DNA of 64,000 nt from Blautia wexlerae DSM 19850 (GTDB taxonomy: Bacteria; Bacillota; Clostridia; Lachnospirales; Lachnospiraceae). The position numbers and the translations under genes were made by a program. The stretch lies in NCBI RefSeq assembly GCF_025148125.1, contig NZ_CP102267.1, positions 1,374,501 through 1,438,500 of the forward strand, read 5' to 3'. Of the stretch, positions 1-7,999 are shown one piece after another; position 1 is the first letter of the stretch; the number at the start of each line of letters is the position of its first letter. A model generated the notes under the pieces. It saw nothing but the letters and a program-made list of their open reading frames with translations, had not been told where the DNA came from and searched no databases.

Positions 1-2
1 CA

Positions 3-68
3 AGCGAGGCAGTGCCGAATAATTCGATTTTAAGAGAATTTATCGGCGGAAGCTGCTTTAATGTGTAA
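3..68 (+). CDS. C-terminal fragment of a probable nucleoside (uridine-type) kinase
   Basis: Only the last 21 codons and a TAA stop lie in the window, so the gene enters from the left edge. The readable tail contains VPNNSILREFIG, which resembles from memory the C-terminus of the clostridial nucleoside kinases that join a TGS domain to a phosphoribulokinase/uridine kinase fold. The frame is open from base 3 to the stop and ends 20 bases before the rnpB -35 box, which fits the end of an upstream gene. The family call is tentative because so little is visible. Confidence 0.45.
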   Translation, partial: SEAVPNNSILREFIGGSCFNV

Positions 69-87
69 AATACTAGAATGAAAATTC

Positions 88-116
88 TTTACAAGTGCAA
101 AAAAACGTGCTAGAAT
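88..116 (+). promoter_or_regulatory. sigma-A type promoter of rnpB
   Basis: TTTACA at 88-93 and TAGAAT at 111-116 are separated by exactly 17 bases. Transcription would begin near 123, which is where the mature RNase P RNA starts by its P1 helix. Confidence 0.8.
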
Positions 117-122
117 AGCACT

Positions 123-477
123 TGCGCAACCAGGCCAGGTAATCGCGGCTGAACAGACGAAAGGGTTCAGACGAGGAAAGTCCGGGCTTCGCAGGGCAGG
201 ATGCCGGATAACGTCCGGTGGAGGTGACTCCCAGACCAGTGCAACAGAAATAAACCGCCTCACTTGCTGAGGTAAGGGTGGAAAGGCAGTGTAAGAGACT
301 ACCGCCGTCCTGGTAACAGGCCGGGCACATGTAAACTCCATTTGAAGCAAGACCGAATAGAAAGCGATACGGCTGCCCGTCGTGCTTTCAGGTGGGTCGC
401 TTGAGCCTTATGGCAACGTAAGGCCTAGACAGATGATTACCCAATGACATAACCCGGCTTATCGGTCTGATTGCGTA
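123..477 (+). ncRNA. rnpB: RNase P RNA (M1 RNA homologue)
   Basis: This is the catalytic RNA of ribonuclease P, which removes 5' leaders from pre-tRNAs. The universally conserved blocks are all present in order: GAGGAAAGTCCGGGC near 173, ACAGAAA near 244, GTAAACTCC near 332, GCAAGACCGAATAG near 347, and an AGATGATTACC block near 430. The P1 helix forms between 125-136 and 464-475 with one mismatch. The length of about 350 nt suits the family. It has its own promoter and an intrinsic terminator directly downstream. The gene for its proposed protein modulator RnpM lies in the same window at 16929-17204. Confidence 0.96.
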
Positions 478-480
478 CAA

Positions 481-515
481 AAAAACAGAACGGATTTCTT
501 CCGTTCTGTTTTTTT
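481..515 (+). terminator. bidirectional intrinsic terminator between rnpB and pyrI
   Basis: The hairpin ACAGAACGGA / TCCGTTCTGT is flanked by an A run on the left and a T run on the right, so it can stop rnpB on the plus strand and the pyrB-pyrI transcript on the minus strand. The pyrI stop codon is 14 bases away. Confidence 0.88.
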
Positions 516-528
516 GATATTTGTTTTA

Positions 529-966
529 TTATTTATTGCGTTTACCTGTGTATTTCTCTTCGCAGTATTTACATCTGTAAACTTCTTTCTCTTTATCTGC
601 AAGAACAAAGATCTGGTCGAGTCCCTGTTCAATGGAAGTGATGCAACGTGGATTCTTGCATTTGATCACGTTGACAACCTGATTCGGAAGTTTCAGTTCT
701 TTTTTGGCAACGATCTTCTCGTCCTTGATTACGTTTACAGTAATGTTATGATCGATAAAGCCGAGAATGTCAAGATCGAGATTCTCAACCGGGCATTCAA
801 CCTTGATGATATCTTTCTTACCCATTTTGTTGCTGCGCGCGTTCTTGATGATGGCAACGGTGCAGTCAAGTTTATCAAGCTTCAGATCATGATAGATAGT
901 CATGGCCTTGCCTGCTTTGATATGGTCTAATACATAACCTTCGCGAAGTGCTCCAACATTTAACAT
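529..966 (-). CDS. pyrI: aspartate carbamoyltransferase regulatory chain
   Basis: PyrI is the regulatory subunit that binds nucleotide effectors and holds the catalytic PyrB trimers together in the cytoplasmic ATCase holoenzyme of pyrimidine synthesis. The 145-residue product has an N-terminal allosteric domain and a C-terminal zinc domain with the four cysteines visible as CKNPRC and CKYC near residues 101-135. Its ATG overlaps the end of pyrB by 7 bases, so the two are probably translationally coupled. The presence of PyrI means this ATCase should be of the allosteric, E. coli-like class, unlike the PyrI-less enzyme of Bacillus subtilis. Confidence 0.95.
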   Translation of the reverse strand: MLNVGALREGYVLDHIKAGKAMTIYHDLKLDKLDCTVAIIKNARSNKMGKKDIIKVECPVENLDLDILGFIDHNITVNVIKDEKIVAKKELKLPNQVVNVIKCKNPRCITSIEQGLDQIFVLADKEKEVYRCKYCEEKYTGKRNK

Positions 967-1883
967 GGTAATTTTACCTCCAGTAATGTGAGAATCAGGG
1001 CCATACGTACATATACACCGTACTGTACCTGTTTGAAATAAGCTGCTCTCGGGTCTGCATCCACCTCTGTTGAGATTTCATTTACACGTGGAAGCGGATG
1101 AAGAACGTACATGTCTTTTTTTGCAAGTTCCATTTTCTGTTTGTCCAGAATGTAGAAATCCTTCATGCGGACATAGTCTTCTTCGTTGAAGAAACGTTCT
1201 TTCTGTACACGTGTCATGTAGAGGATATCAAGATCCGGTAAGGCATCTTCCAGTCTCTCTACTTCCTGAAATTCGATATTGTTCTTTTTCAGAACATCCT
1301 CGCGGATATAGCTTGGGATGCGAAGCTCTTCCGGTGAGATCAGAATGAATTTTACATTTGTGTAACGTACAAGTGCCTCGATCAGGGAGTGAACTGTACG
1401 TCCGAATTTCAGGTCGCCGCACAGACCAATGGTCAGATTGTCCAGACGTCCTTTCAGGGAACGGATGGTAAGTAAGTCGGTTAATGTCTGGGTAGGATGT
1501 TGATGACCACCGTCGCCGGCGTTGATAACAGGAATAGAAGAAGCCATAGAAGCTACTAACGGAGCACCTTCTTTCGGGTGGCGCATAGCACAGATGTCAG
1601 CGTAACAGGATACAACGCGGATTGTATCGGCAACACTTTCACCCTTTGAAGCGGAACTGGAATCAGCTGATGAAAAACCGAGAACTTTACCGCCAAGGTT
1701 CATCATAGCAGCTTCAAAGCTGAGACGGGTACGGGTGCTTGGCTCATAGAATAAAGTTGCCAGTCTTTTATCATCGCAGACATGTGCGTATTTATCAGGG
1801 TGTTTCTCAATATCGCTGGCCAGGTCAAGAAGAGTATTTAACTCATCAACAGACAGATCCAGCGGACTCATTAAGTGTCTCAT
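960..1883 (-). CDS. pyrB: aspartate carbamoyltransferase catalytic chain
   Basis: PyrB condenses carbamoyl phosphate and aspartate into N-carbamoylaspartate, the committed step of pyrimidine synthesis. The 307-residue protein shows the carbamoyl-phosphate signature [13 protein letters not shown] near residues 46-58 and the HPLPRVNEI aspartate-site motif near residue 262, with normal family length. A GGAGG ribosome site lies 7 bases before the ATG. It forms a two-gene operon with pyrI. I did not find a PyrR-type attenuator in the short leader, so control of this operon is not evident from the sequence. Confidence 0.96.
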   Translation of the reverse strand: MRHLMSPLDLSVDELNTLLDLASDIEKHPDKYAHVCDDKRLATLFYEPSTRTRLSFEAAMMNLGGKVLGFSSADSSSASKGESVADTIRVVSCYADICAMRHPKEGAPLVASMASSIPVINAGDGGHQHPTQTLTDLLTIRSLKGRLDNLTIGLCGDLKFGRTVHSLIEALVRYTNVKFILISPEELRIPSYIREDVLKKNNIEFQEVERLEDALPDLDILYMTRVQKERFFNEEDYVRMKDFYILDKQKMELAKKDMYVLHPLPRVNEISTEVDADPRAAYFKQVQYGVYVRMALILTLLEVKLPC

Positions 1884-1937
1884 TTCATACCTCCATATTT
1901 TACTAGTTCAGGAATTGTTTACGTAATCCTTCTTAAC

Positions 1938-1966
1938 ATCATATAATAATCAGGTGCTTTTTTCAA
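1938..1966 (-). promoter_or_regulatory. promoter of pyrB-pyrI
   Basis: On the minus strand TTGAAA (1961-1966) and TATGAT (1938-1943) are 17 bases apart. The -35 box overlaps the last codons of the upstream leftward gene. Confidence 0.65.
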
Positions 1967-2349
1967 GAGAGTTTTCCAAGTATTTTCTCAAAAAAAAGTC
2001 CGGCTCCGAACCAGAGGGGAGCGTAGTCCGGTCTTATCAGTCCCCGGTAATTCAGGGGAGTGTTGCTGTAGTCCCAGGGACACATATGAAAACAGCGCAA
2101 AAGAGCACCGCTGATAAATTCTACGAAAAAAAATCCGACAGTATAAATGCAGCCGCGGACAAAAAGCGGGACAGCAGAAAGTTTACCGGAGAGCGGGCGG
2201 ATGATGGCACCGCATCCGTAAATGGGAAACATTAAAAGGGAAGTTTTTCCTGTCATGGTAAGTTCTCCTGAAAGGATGGAATGCAGTCCGGTCCAGAGGA
2301 TTTCCATGCACCAGCCCGTCAGACCGCAGAGAATAAAAGCTTTTTTCAT
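1963..2349 (-). CDS. small membrane protein of the putative ABC-transporter CmpB/DUF1113 family
   Basis: This 128-residue hydrophobic protein has about four predicted membrane segments and opens with MKKAFILCGLTGWCMEILW; the GWxxE pattern and the following MFPIYGCG are typical of the PF06541 family, whose function is unknown. I chose the ATG at 2349 over the upstream one at 2412 because an AGGAGC site sits 7 bases before it and the family normally begins with this membrane segment. The gene ends only 80 bases before pyrB. No partner ATPase is nearby, so the transporter label is a family name and not a demonstrated role. Confidence 0.75.
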   Translation of the reverse strand: MKKAFILCGLTGWCMEILWTGLHSILSGELTMTGKTSLLMFPIYGCGAIIRPLSGKLSAVPLFVRGCIYTVGFFFVEFISGALLRCFHMCPWDYSNTPLNYRGLIRPDYAPLWFGAGLFFEKILGKLS

Positions 2350-2395
2350 AGGTAACGCTCCTGTATAAATTTCTATGATTCTAGTATTGCCTGCC

Positions 2396-2424
2396 TTGAA
2401 AAAAACATACACGTAGGATATAAT
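2396..2424 (+). promoter_or_regulatory. promoter of folC-pheA
   Basis: TTGAAA (2396-2401) and a perfect TATAAT (2419-2424) are separated by 17 bases. The predicted start near 2431 leaves an 84-base leader before folC. Confidence 0.75.
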
Positions 2425-2461
2425 GAGAACACGTTATTACACTATAGCAATGAGGTGCCTT

Positions 2462-2518
2462 ATGCGCAAAAGGAACGTGTGGAGGGGATCTCATGGAAAT
2501 AAGAGGAGTTTATTATGA
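2462..2518 (+). CDS. possible 18-codon leader peptide overlapping the folC start
   Basis: An ATG at 2462 follows a GAGGTG site by 6 bases and opens an 18-codon frame rich in Arg and Lys that stops with TGA inside the folC ATG (ATGA overlap). This could couple folC translation to leader translation. It has no recognisable homology, and such short frames occur by chance, so support is weak. Confidence 0.25.
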   Translation: MRKRNVWRGSHGNKRSLL

Positions 2519-3798
2519 ATTATCAGGAAAGCCGGGAGTACATAGACAAAATCACCCGGGAAATTCCCAGTGTCCTGGGACTGGAGCATATGCGTGAGCT
2601 GATGAAACGTCTTGGAAATCCACAGGATGATCTGAAATATGTGCATGTAGCCGGTACCAATGGCAAGGGTTCTGTCATTGCTTTTTTGTATTCTGCTTTA
2701 TCAGGTGCGAGATATCGCATTGGAAGATATGTTTCACCTACCCTGTATTCTTACAGAGGCAGGATGGAAGTTTCGGGAAGCAGGATCAGCAGAGAGGACT
2801 TTGCTGCTTATATTACACAGGTGTCTGATGTTATTGCTGCTATGACAAAGGATGGTTATCCCCATCCCACTGCATTTGAAATAGAGACTGCGGTGGCATT
2901 TCTGTTCTTTAAAAAAGAGAATTGTGATCTCGTTTTGCTGGAAGTGGGAATGGGCGGAAATCTGGACGCCACAAATATTATTAAGAATACGCTGCTGGCA
3001 GTGCTGGTATCGATCAGTATGGATCATATGTCTTTTCTTGGAAATACTCTGGCACAGATTGCAGAGAAGAAAGCCGGGATCATCAAAGACGGCTGCAGAG
3101 TGGTGACTGCCAGACAGAAGCCGGAAGCAATGCAGGTGATCGAGAGGATCAGCAGAGAACATGGTGCAAAATGTACCATAGCAGATGCTTCTGAGGCAGA
3201 GGTGCTAAAGGAAAGCTGCCTTGGACAGACAATCCGGTACAGGGGTGAAGAGTATGAGATTCCGCTGGCAGGTGTTTATCAGAAGGAAAATGCAGTAGTT
3301 GCACTGAATGCTTTAAAAGTATTGGATGAGCTGGGCTTTCCCACTGCTGCGGAGCAGAAAAAAGAAGGGCTTCGCACAGTAAACTGGAACGGACGGTTTA
3401 CAGTTATCTGTAAAAAACCGCTGTTTGTGGTAGACGGGGCTCATAATCCTGCTGCTGCGGATATGATGGCAGCTTCAATAGAGCATTATTTTAAGGGAAA
3501 ACGGATCATCTATATTATGGGAGTGTTTGCAGATAAGGATTACAGAAGTGTGATTCAGAAAACTGCGCACTTTGCAGACCGGATACTTACGATCCAGACT
3601 CCGGATAATATAAGGGCGCTGCCTGCCGGAGAGCTGGCGAAGACTGTCAGTGAATACAATCCCAATGTACAGGCAATGGATACGATTAAAGATGCAGTGG
3701 AGGAGGCTTTTTCACTTGCCGGGGAACAGGATGTGATCATTGCCTTTGGTTCTCTTTCCTTTATCGGAGAGATGACTGATATTGTAGAGAATTTGTGA
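2515..3798 (+). CDS. folC: folylpolyglutamate synthase / dihydrofolate synthase family protein
   Basis: FolC adds glutamate to folates (and in many bacteria to dihydropteroate) in an ATP-dependent ligation in the cytoplasm. The 427-residue product contains the Mur-ligase type P-loop HVAGTNGKGSV near residues 44-54, the VGMGGNLDATN metal and ATP region near residue 143, and VVDGAHNPAAA in the C-terminal domain. Start ATG follows AGAGGAG. pheA follows after 21 bases, so the two are probably cotranscribed, although folate polyglutamylation and phenylalanine synthesis are linked only through the shared chorismate precursor. Confidence 0.94.
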   Translation: MNYQESREYIDKITREIPSVLGLEHMRELMKRLGNPQDDLKYVHVAGTNGKGSVIAFLYSALSGARYRIGRYVSPTLYSYRGRMEVSGSRISREDFAAYITQVSDVIAAMTKDGYPHPTAFEIETAVAFLFFKKENCDLVLLEVGMGGNLDATNIIKNTLLAVLVSISMDHMSFLGNTLAQIAEKKAGIIKDGCRVVTARQKPEAMQVIERISREHGAKCTIADASEAEVLKESCLGQTIRYRGEEYEIPLAGVYQKENAVVALNALKVLDELGFPTAAEQKKEGLRTVNWNGRFTVICKKPLFVVDGAHNPAAADMMAASIEHYFKGKRIIYIMGVFADKDYRSVIQKTAHFADRILTIQTPDNIRALPAGELAKTVSEYNPNVQAMDTIKDAVEEAFSLAGEQDVIIAFGSLSFIGEMTDIVENL

Positions 3799-3819
3799 AA
3801 GTAAAAAGGTACAACATAA

Positions 3820-4950
3820 ATGATAGATTTACAGGAATGCAGAAATGAAATAGATAAGATCGACAGCGATATCATACGTCTTTTTGAACAGAGAATGAAG
3901 GTGTGTGAGGATGTTGCAGAATATAAGATACGAACAGGAAAGAAGGTTCTGGATCCGGAAAGAGAGAGACAGAAGCTGGAGGTCCTGAGAGGTAAGGCGC
4001 ATGGAGAATTTAATCAGCTTGGTGCGCAGGAGCTTTTTCAGCAGATCATGGCGATCAGCCGTAAGAGACAGTATCAGCTTCTCACAGAGCATGGAATCGA
4101 GGACGATGAGAAACTGGAAATGGTAGATGCACTTCCGCTGAAAGATGTAAGAGTTGTCTTTCAGGGTGTGGAAGGTGCATACAGCTATGCTGCAATGAGG
4201 GAATATTTCCAGGACGATATTGAGAGTTTTCATGTAAAAACCTGGCGCGATGCAATGGAAGCAGTTGTGGAGGGAAGAGCAGACTATGCGGTACTTCCCA
4301 TTGAGAATACAACTGCCGGTATTGTTGCTGATATTTATGATCTTCTTACAGAGTATGAGCTTAGCATTGTAGGAGAACAGATCATCCGTCCGGAGCATGT
4401 ACTTCTGGGACTGCCGGATGCTGAACTGGAGGATATCAGACAGGTATGTTCTCATCCTCAGGCACTTTCCCAGTGTGGAAAATATCTGGAATCTCATTCG
4501 GACTGGAAGAAGAAAGAGATGGAAAATACTGCCGGTTCTGCCAAGAAGATAAAAGAAGACAATGACAAGACGCAGGCAGCTATTGCCAGCAGACAGGCAG
4601 GAGAGCTTTACGGACTGAAGATCCTGGCTGAGAATATCTGCTATAACGGACAGAATGCCACACGTTTTGTGATAGTGAGTAAGAAACCAATCTATGTGAA
4701 GGATGCACATAAGATCAGTATTTTCTTTGAACTGCATCATGAGAGCGGAACTCTTTACAATATGCTGTCTCACATTATTTATAATGGACTGAATATGACG
4801 AAGATAGAATCCCGCCCGATCACAGGGAAGAACTGGCAGTACCGTTTTTTTGTTGATTTCGAGGGAAATTTAAAGGACAGTGCAGTGAAGAATGCCCTGA
4901 GAGGAATTGAGGCAGAAGCTGACAGAATGAGAATTTTGGGAAATTATTAA
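3820..4950 (+). CDS. pheA: bifunctional chorismate mutase / prephenate dehydratase (P-protein)
   Basis: This fused enzyme turns chorismate into prephenate and then phenylpyruvate for phenylalanine synthesis. Residues about 1-90 are an AroQ-type chorismate mutase (the DSDIIRLFEQR helix and KVLDPERE). Residues about 105-280 are the dehydratase, with VVFQGVEGAYSYAA, PIENTTAG and ATRFVIV, where the Thr of the TRF signature is catalytic in the family. The C-terminal part from about residue 295 is an ACT domain that normally gives feedback inhibition by phenylalanine. The length of 376 residues is typical. It is the last gene of the folC unit and is followed at once by a repeat element. Confidence 0.95.
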   Translation: MIDLQECRNEIDKIDSDIIRLFEQRMKVCEDVAEYKIRTGKKVLDPERERQKLEVLRGKAHGEFNQLGAQELFQQIMAISRKRQYQLLTEHGIEDDEKLEMVDALPLKDVRVVFQGVEGAYSYAAMREYFQDDIESFHVKTWRDAMEAVVEGRADYAVLPIENTTAGIVADIYDLLTEYELSIVGEQIIRPEHVLLGLPDAELEDIRQVCSHPQALSQCGKYLESHSDWKKKEMENTAGSAKKIKEDNDKTQAAIASRQAGELYGLKILAENICYNGQNATRFVIVSKKPIYVKDAHKISIFFELHHESGTLYNMLSHIIYNGLNMTKIESRPITGKNWQYRFFVDFEGNLKDSAVKNALRGIEAEADRMRILGNY

Positions 4951-5020
4951 AAATCATTTCCACAATCTGCACGTCCCACTTTGCGGCATATTTTGCGTAA
5001 AGCATTTTTCAAACACACTC
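4949..5020. repeat. internally shortened copy of the 160-bp inverted-repeat element
   Basis: These 72 bases match both outer parts of the element at 36766-36925 but lack about 73 central bases, joining ATTTTG directly to CGTAAAG. The right terminal repeat (5004-5020) differs from the reference 17-mer at two positions. The left terminal repeat is lost: similarity begins at AAAAATCA, exactly at the pheA stop codon. Confidence 0.75.
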
Positions 5021-5102
5021 TGGTACATCGTTTTCGAAATAATTATACCACTCACAGCAGAACAATAAGATAAAACAACAAGGTAAGAAGGAAGTAATAA
5101 AA

Positions 5103-6410
5103 ATGGCTAGATTAAATGAATGCATCTTATACCGTAACTTTGAACATGGAGAAATCCTTGATAAAATGGCAGAACTGATGAATGCCTGGGAACAGAAAGC
5201 ACCTGATCTGAAAGAAAAGGAAGGGCTGTTCTTTGAGTGTGCCAACGGACTGGTGGAAACTGCCGGCGCTTATGGATTTTCCGGAAATTTATGGCACTGT
5301 TATCTGACATTTCTTCTGGTAAATAATGAAAATGCATTCAGTACAGCCTGTGAGATCAGAGGGGCTGTCAACGGAAGTATTAATGAACTGGCACTGAATG
5401 ATTTCGGTGTGTTTAAAGAACTGTATGATTTTGACCTGACTGTACTGGATGAGGCATTTGGAATTTCCTGCTGTAAGGTTCTCGGTGATTATACCAACAC
5501 CGGAAGTAACAGCAAGATGTTTAATTCCCGTATCAGAGACCGTATCTGTGATCTGAGCAAAACGCTGGCAGCAGCGGAGTCCACAGAGGAATTCATGAAG
5601 GATATGGTACAGTTTTATAAGGATTTTGGTGTGGGTAAGCTGGGATTACATAAGGCTTTTCGTGTAGGCCATGATGAGAATGATAATGTGGAGATCCAGC
5701 CGATCACAAGGATCGCTCATGTGAAACTGGAAGACCTGGTCGGATATGAAATCCCGAAGCAGAAACTGATCGAGAATACAGAAGCTTTCGTAAGAGGCAG
5801 AAAGGCAAACAACTGTCTGCTTTTTGGTGATGCGGGTACAGGTAAATCCTCAAGTATCAAGGGAATCCTGAACCGTTATTATGATGAGGGACTTCGTATT
5901 ATCGAGGTGTATAAGCATCAGTTTCAGGATCTGAATGATGTGATCGCCCAGATCAAGAACAGAAACTATAAATTCATTATCTATATGGATGATCTGTCAT
6001 TCGAGGAATTTGAAATCGAATATAAATATCTGAAGGCAGTGATCGAGGGTGGTCTGGAGAAGAAGCCGGACAATATCCTGATCTATGCAACAAGTAACAG
6101 AAGACATCTGGTAAGAGAGAAATCCAGTGACAAGCTGGAGATCATGGATGATGACGATCTGCATTCCTCCGATACAGTGCAGGAGAAGCTTTCACTGGTT
6201 TATCGTTTTGGTGTCCGTATTTATTATGGTGCACCGAGCAAAAAAGAATTCCAGACAATTGTGAAAGCTCTCGCAGAGAGAAACGGAATTACCATGCCGG
6301 AGGACGAACTGTTTCTGGAAGCAAATAAGTGGGAGCTTTCCCATGGAGGACTTACAGGACGAACTGCACAGCAGTTTATCGACCATCTGCTGGGTGTGGA
6401 GAAGGAATAA
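5103..6410 (+). CDS. DUF815 family AAA+ ATPase
   Basis: The 435-residue cytoplasmic protein has an N-terminal helical region of about 200 residues and a C-terminal AAA+ core. The Walker A motif GDAGTGKSS is at residues 242-250 and the Walker B-like segment FIIYMDDLSFEE near residue 295, as in DUF815 proteins, a family of predicted ATPases without an assigned substrate. It is the first gene of a probable three-gene operon with a Ppx/GppA-HD phosphatase (36 bases on) and polyphosphate kinase. A link to polyphosphate handling is suggested by this order but not shown. The start follows a GAAGGAAG site. Confidence 0.85.
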   Translation: MARLNECILYRNFEHGEILDKMAELMNAWEQKAPDLKEKEGLFFECANGLVETAGAYGFSGNLWHCYLTFLLVNNENAFSTACEIRGAVNGSINELALNDFGVFKELYDFDLTVLDEAFGISCCKVLGDYTNTGSNSKMFNSRIRDRICDLSKTLAAAESTEEFMKDMVQFYKDFGVGKLGLHKAFRVGHDENDNVEIQPITRIAHVKLEDLVGYEIPKQKLIENTEAFVRGRKANNCLLFGDAGTGKSSSIKGILNRYYDEGLRIIEVYKHQFQDLNDVIAQIKNRNYKFIIYMDDLSFEEFEIEYKYLKAVIEGGLEKKPDNILIYATSNRRHLVREKSSDKLEIMDDDDLHSSDTVQEKLSLVYRFGVRIYYGAPSKKEFQTIVKALAERNGITMPEDELFLEANKWELSHGGLTGRTAQQFIDHLLGVEKE

Positions 6411-6446
6411 AAAAGCAAATAGATGAATGGTAAAGGGGGAACGCAT

Positions 6447-7985
6447 ATGGCAGTCATGACATTTGCAGCCATTGATATCGGATCTTATGAAGTCAGCATG
6501 AAGATCTTTGAGATGTCAAAAAGAATTGGTTTTCGTGAACTGAATGATGTCAGATACAGTCTGGAAATCGGAAAGGGTGTCTATTCTGACGGAAAGATCG
6601 ATTCAGAAATGCTGAATGTTTTATGTGAGGTGCTGAACGACTTTAAGAGGCTGATGCAGGACTTTGGGGTGGAAGAGTATCGTGCCTGCGGCACCAGTGC
6701 ATTCAGAGAACTTGTGAATCCGCTGCTGATCATTGAACAGATCTATCAGCGTACAGGAATGAAAATTGAAATCCTAAGCAGTGCAGAACAGCATTTCCTT
6801 GGGTACAAATCAATTGCTGCTATAGAAAAGGGATTCAAAAAGATGATCCAGAAAGGCACCGCGATCCTGGATGTGGGCGGCGGCAGCCTTCAGGTTTCCC
6901 TCTTTGACAAGGATGCTCTGGTCACTACCCAGGGACTTAAAATGGGAAGTTTAAGAATCCGCCAGCGTCTGCAGGAACTGGAGAAAACAACCATTCATTA
7001 TGACAAGCTGGTTGAGGAATTTATCCGAAATGACCTGATGAGCTTTCAGCGTCTGTATCTGAAGGATAAGGATATCAGGAATGTGATCCTGATGGGAGAT
7101 TTTATTACAGATATGATCTTCCAGGAGGAAATGGAAGACAGGATCATTACAAGGGAAGAATTTATGAAACGCTATGAGGATACAGTTGGAAAATCTGTTG
7201 ACCTGCTGGCACAGGAGATGGAGATTGATCCGGAATATGCATCCCTTGTTGTGCCGACCATGGTAGTGTGCAGAAATTTTATTGATATTTTCAATGCAGA
7301 GTCTCTCTGGGCACCAGGTGTTTCCCTGCTGGATGGAATTGCCTATGATTTTGCAGAGAAGAAAAAATTTCTCAAAAGTGTCCACAATTTTGAGAATGAC
7401 ATTCTGGTTACATCAAAGAACATTGCGAAACGCTATTCCAGCAGTAAGAGCCATATCCAGGGAACTATGAATCTTTGCCTGAATATCTTTGACAGTATGA
7501 AGAAGGTTCATGGTATGGGAACAAGAGAGCGTCTGTTACTGCAGATCGCAGCACTGCTTCATGATTGTGGCAAATATATCAGCATGGAAAAGGTTTCCGA
7601 GTGTTCCTATCAGATTATTATGTCTACAGATATTATTGGTCTGTCCTCTATGGAGCGCCAGATGATCGCATGTGCGGTCAGATTCAATAATTCTGCGTTT
7701 GTTTATTACGATGAACTTTACAGTATGGGAATCGCTATAGACAGAGAGAGCTATATCAAGGTGGTAAAGATGACTGCAATCCTTCGTCTGGCGAATGCCA
7801 TGGACAGAAGTCATTATCAGAAAGTAAAAGGAATCAAAGCAGTGCTCAAAGACAGAGAACTGCAGATGATCGTGGATTCTGCACAGGACATTTCCCTGGA
7901 ACTGGGACTGCTGAAAGATAAAGAGGCATTTTTTGAAGAAGTATTTGGCATTCGTCTGGTTCTCAGACGCAAGGGCAGAGCGTAA
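6447..7985 (+). CDS. Ppx/GppA phosphatase with C-terminal HD domain
   Basis: This is an exopolyphosphatase or guanosine pentaphosphate phosphatase. Residues about 1-300 are the actin-like Ppx/GppA fold with the phosphate-binding loops AAIDIGSYEV near residue 7 and ILDVGGGSLQVS near residue 141. Residues about 315-480 form an HD-type domain with LLHDCGKYIS near residue 373. I placed the start at 6447, eight codons inside the longest frame, because AAAGGGGG lies 7 bases before it and the protein then begins right at the fold. ppk1 follows after 14 bases, so synthesis and breakdown of polyphosphate would be encoded together. Substrate preference cannot be read from sequence. Confidence 0.88.
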   Translation: MAVMTFAAIDIGSYEVSMKIFEMSKRIGFRELNDVRYSLEIGKGVYSDGKIDSEMLNVLCEVLNDFKRLMQDFGVEEYRACGTSAFRELVNPLLIIEQIYQRTGMKIEILSSAEQHFLGYKSIAAIEKGFKKMIQKGTAILDVGGGSLQVSLFDKDALVTTQGLKMGSLRIRQRLQELEKTTIHYDKLVEEFIRNDLMSFQRLYLKDKDIRNVILMGDFITDMIFQEEMEDRIITREEFMKRYEDTVGKSVDLLAQEMEIDPEYASLVVPTMVVCRNFIDIFNAESLWAPGVSLLDGIAYDFAEKKKFLKSVHNFENDILVTSKNIAKRYSSSKSHIQGTMNLCLNIFDSMKKVHGMGTRERLLLQIAALLHDCGKYISMEKVSECSYQIIMSTDIIGLSSMERQMIACAVRFNNSAFVYYDELYSMGIAIDRESYIKVVKMTAILRLANAMDRSHYQKVKGIKAVLKDRELQMIVDSAQDISLELGLLKDKEAFFEEVFGIRLVLRRKGRA

Positions 7986-7999
7986 AGGAGGATGAACTT

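Noticed and set aside
3829..4773. 314-codon open frame antisense to pheA
   Set aside because: It lies wholly opposite a well-supported gene, is rich in Leu, Ile, Cys and His as antisense frames of this codon usage are, and has no ribosome site.
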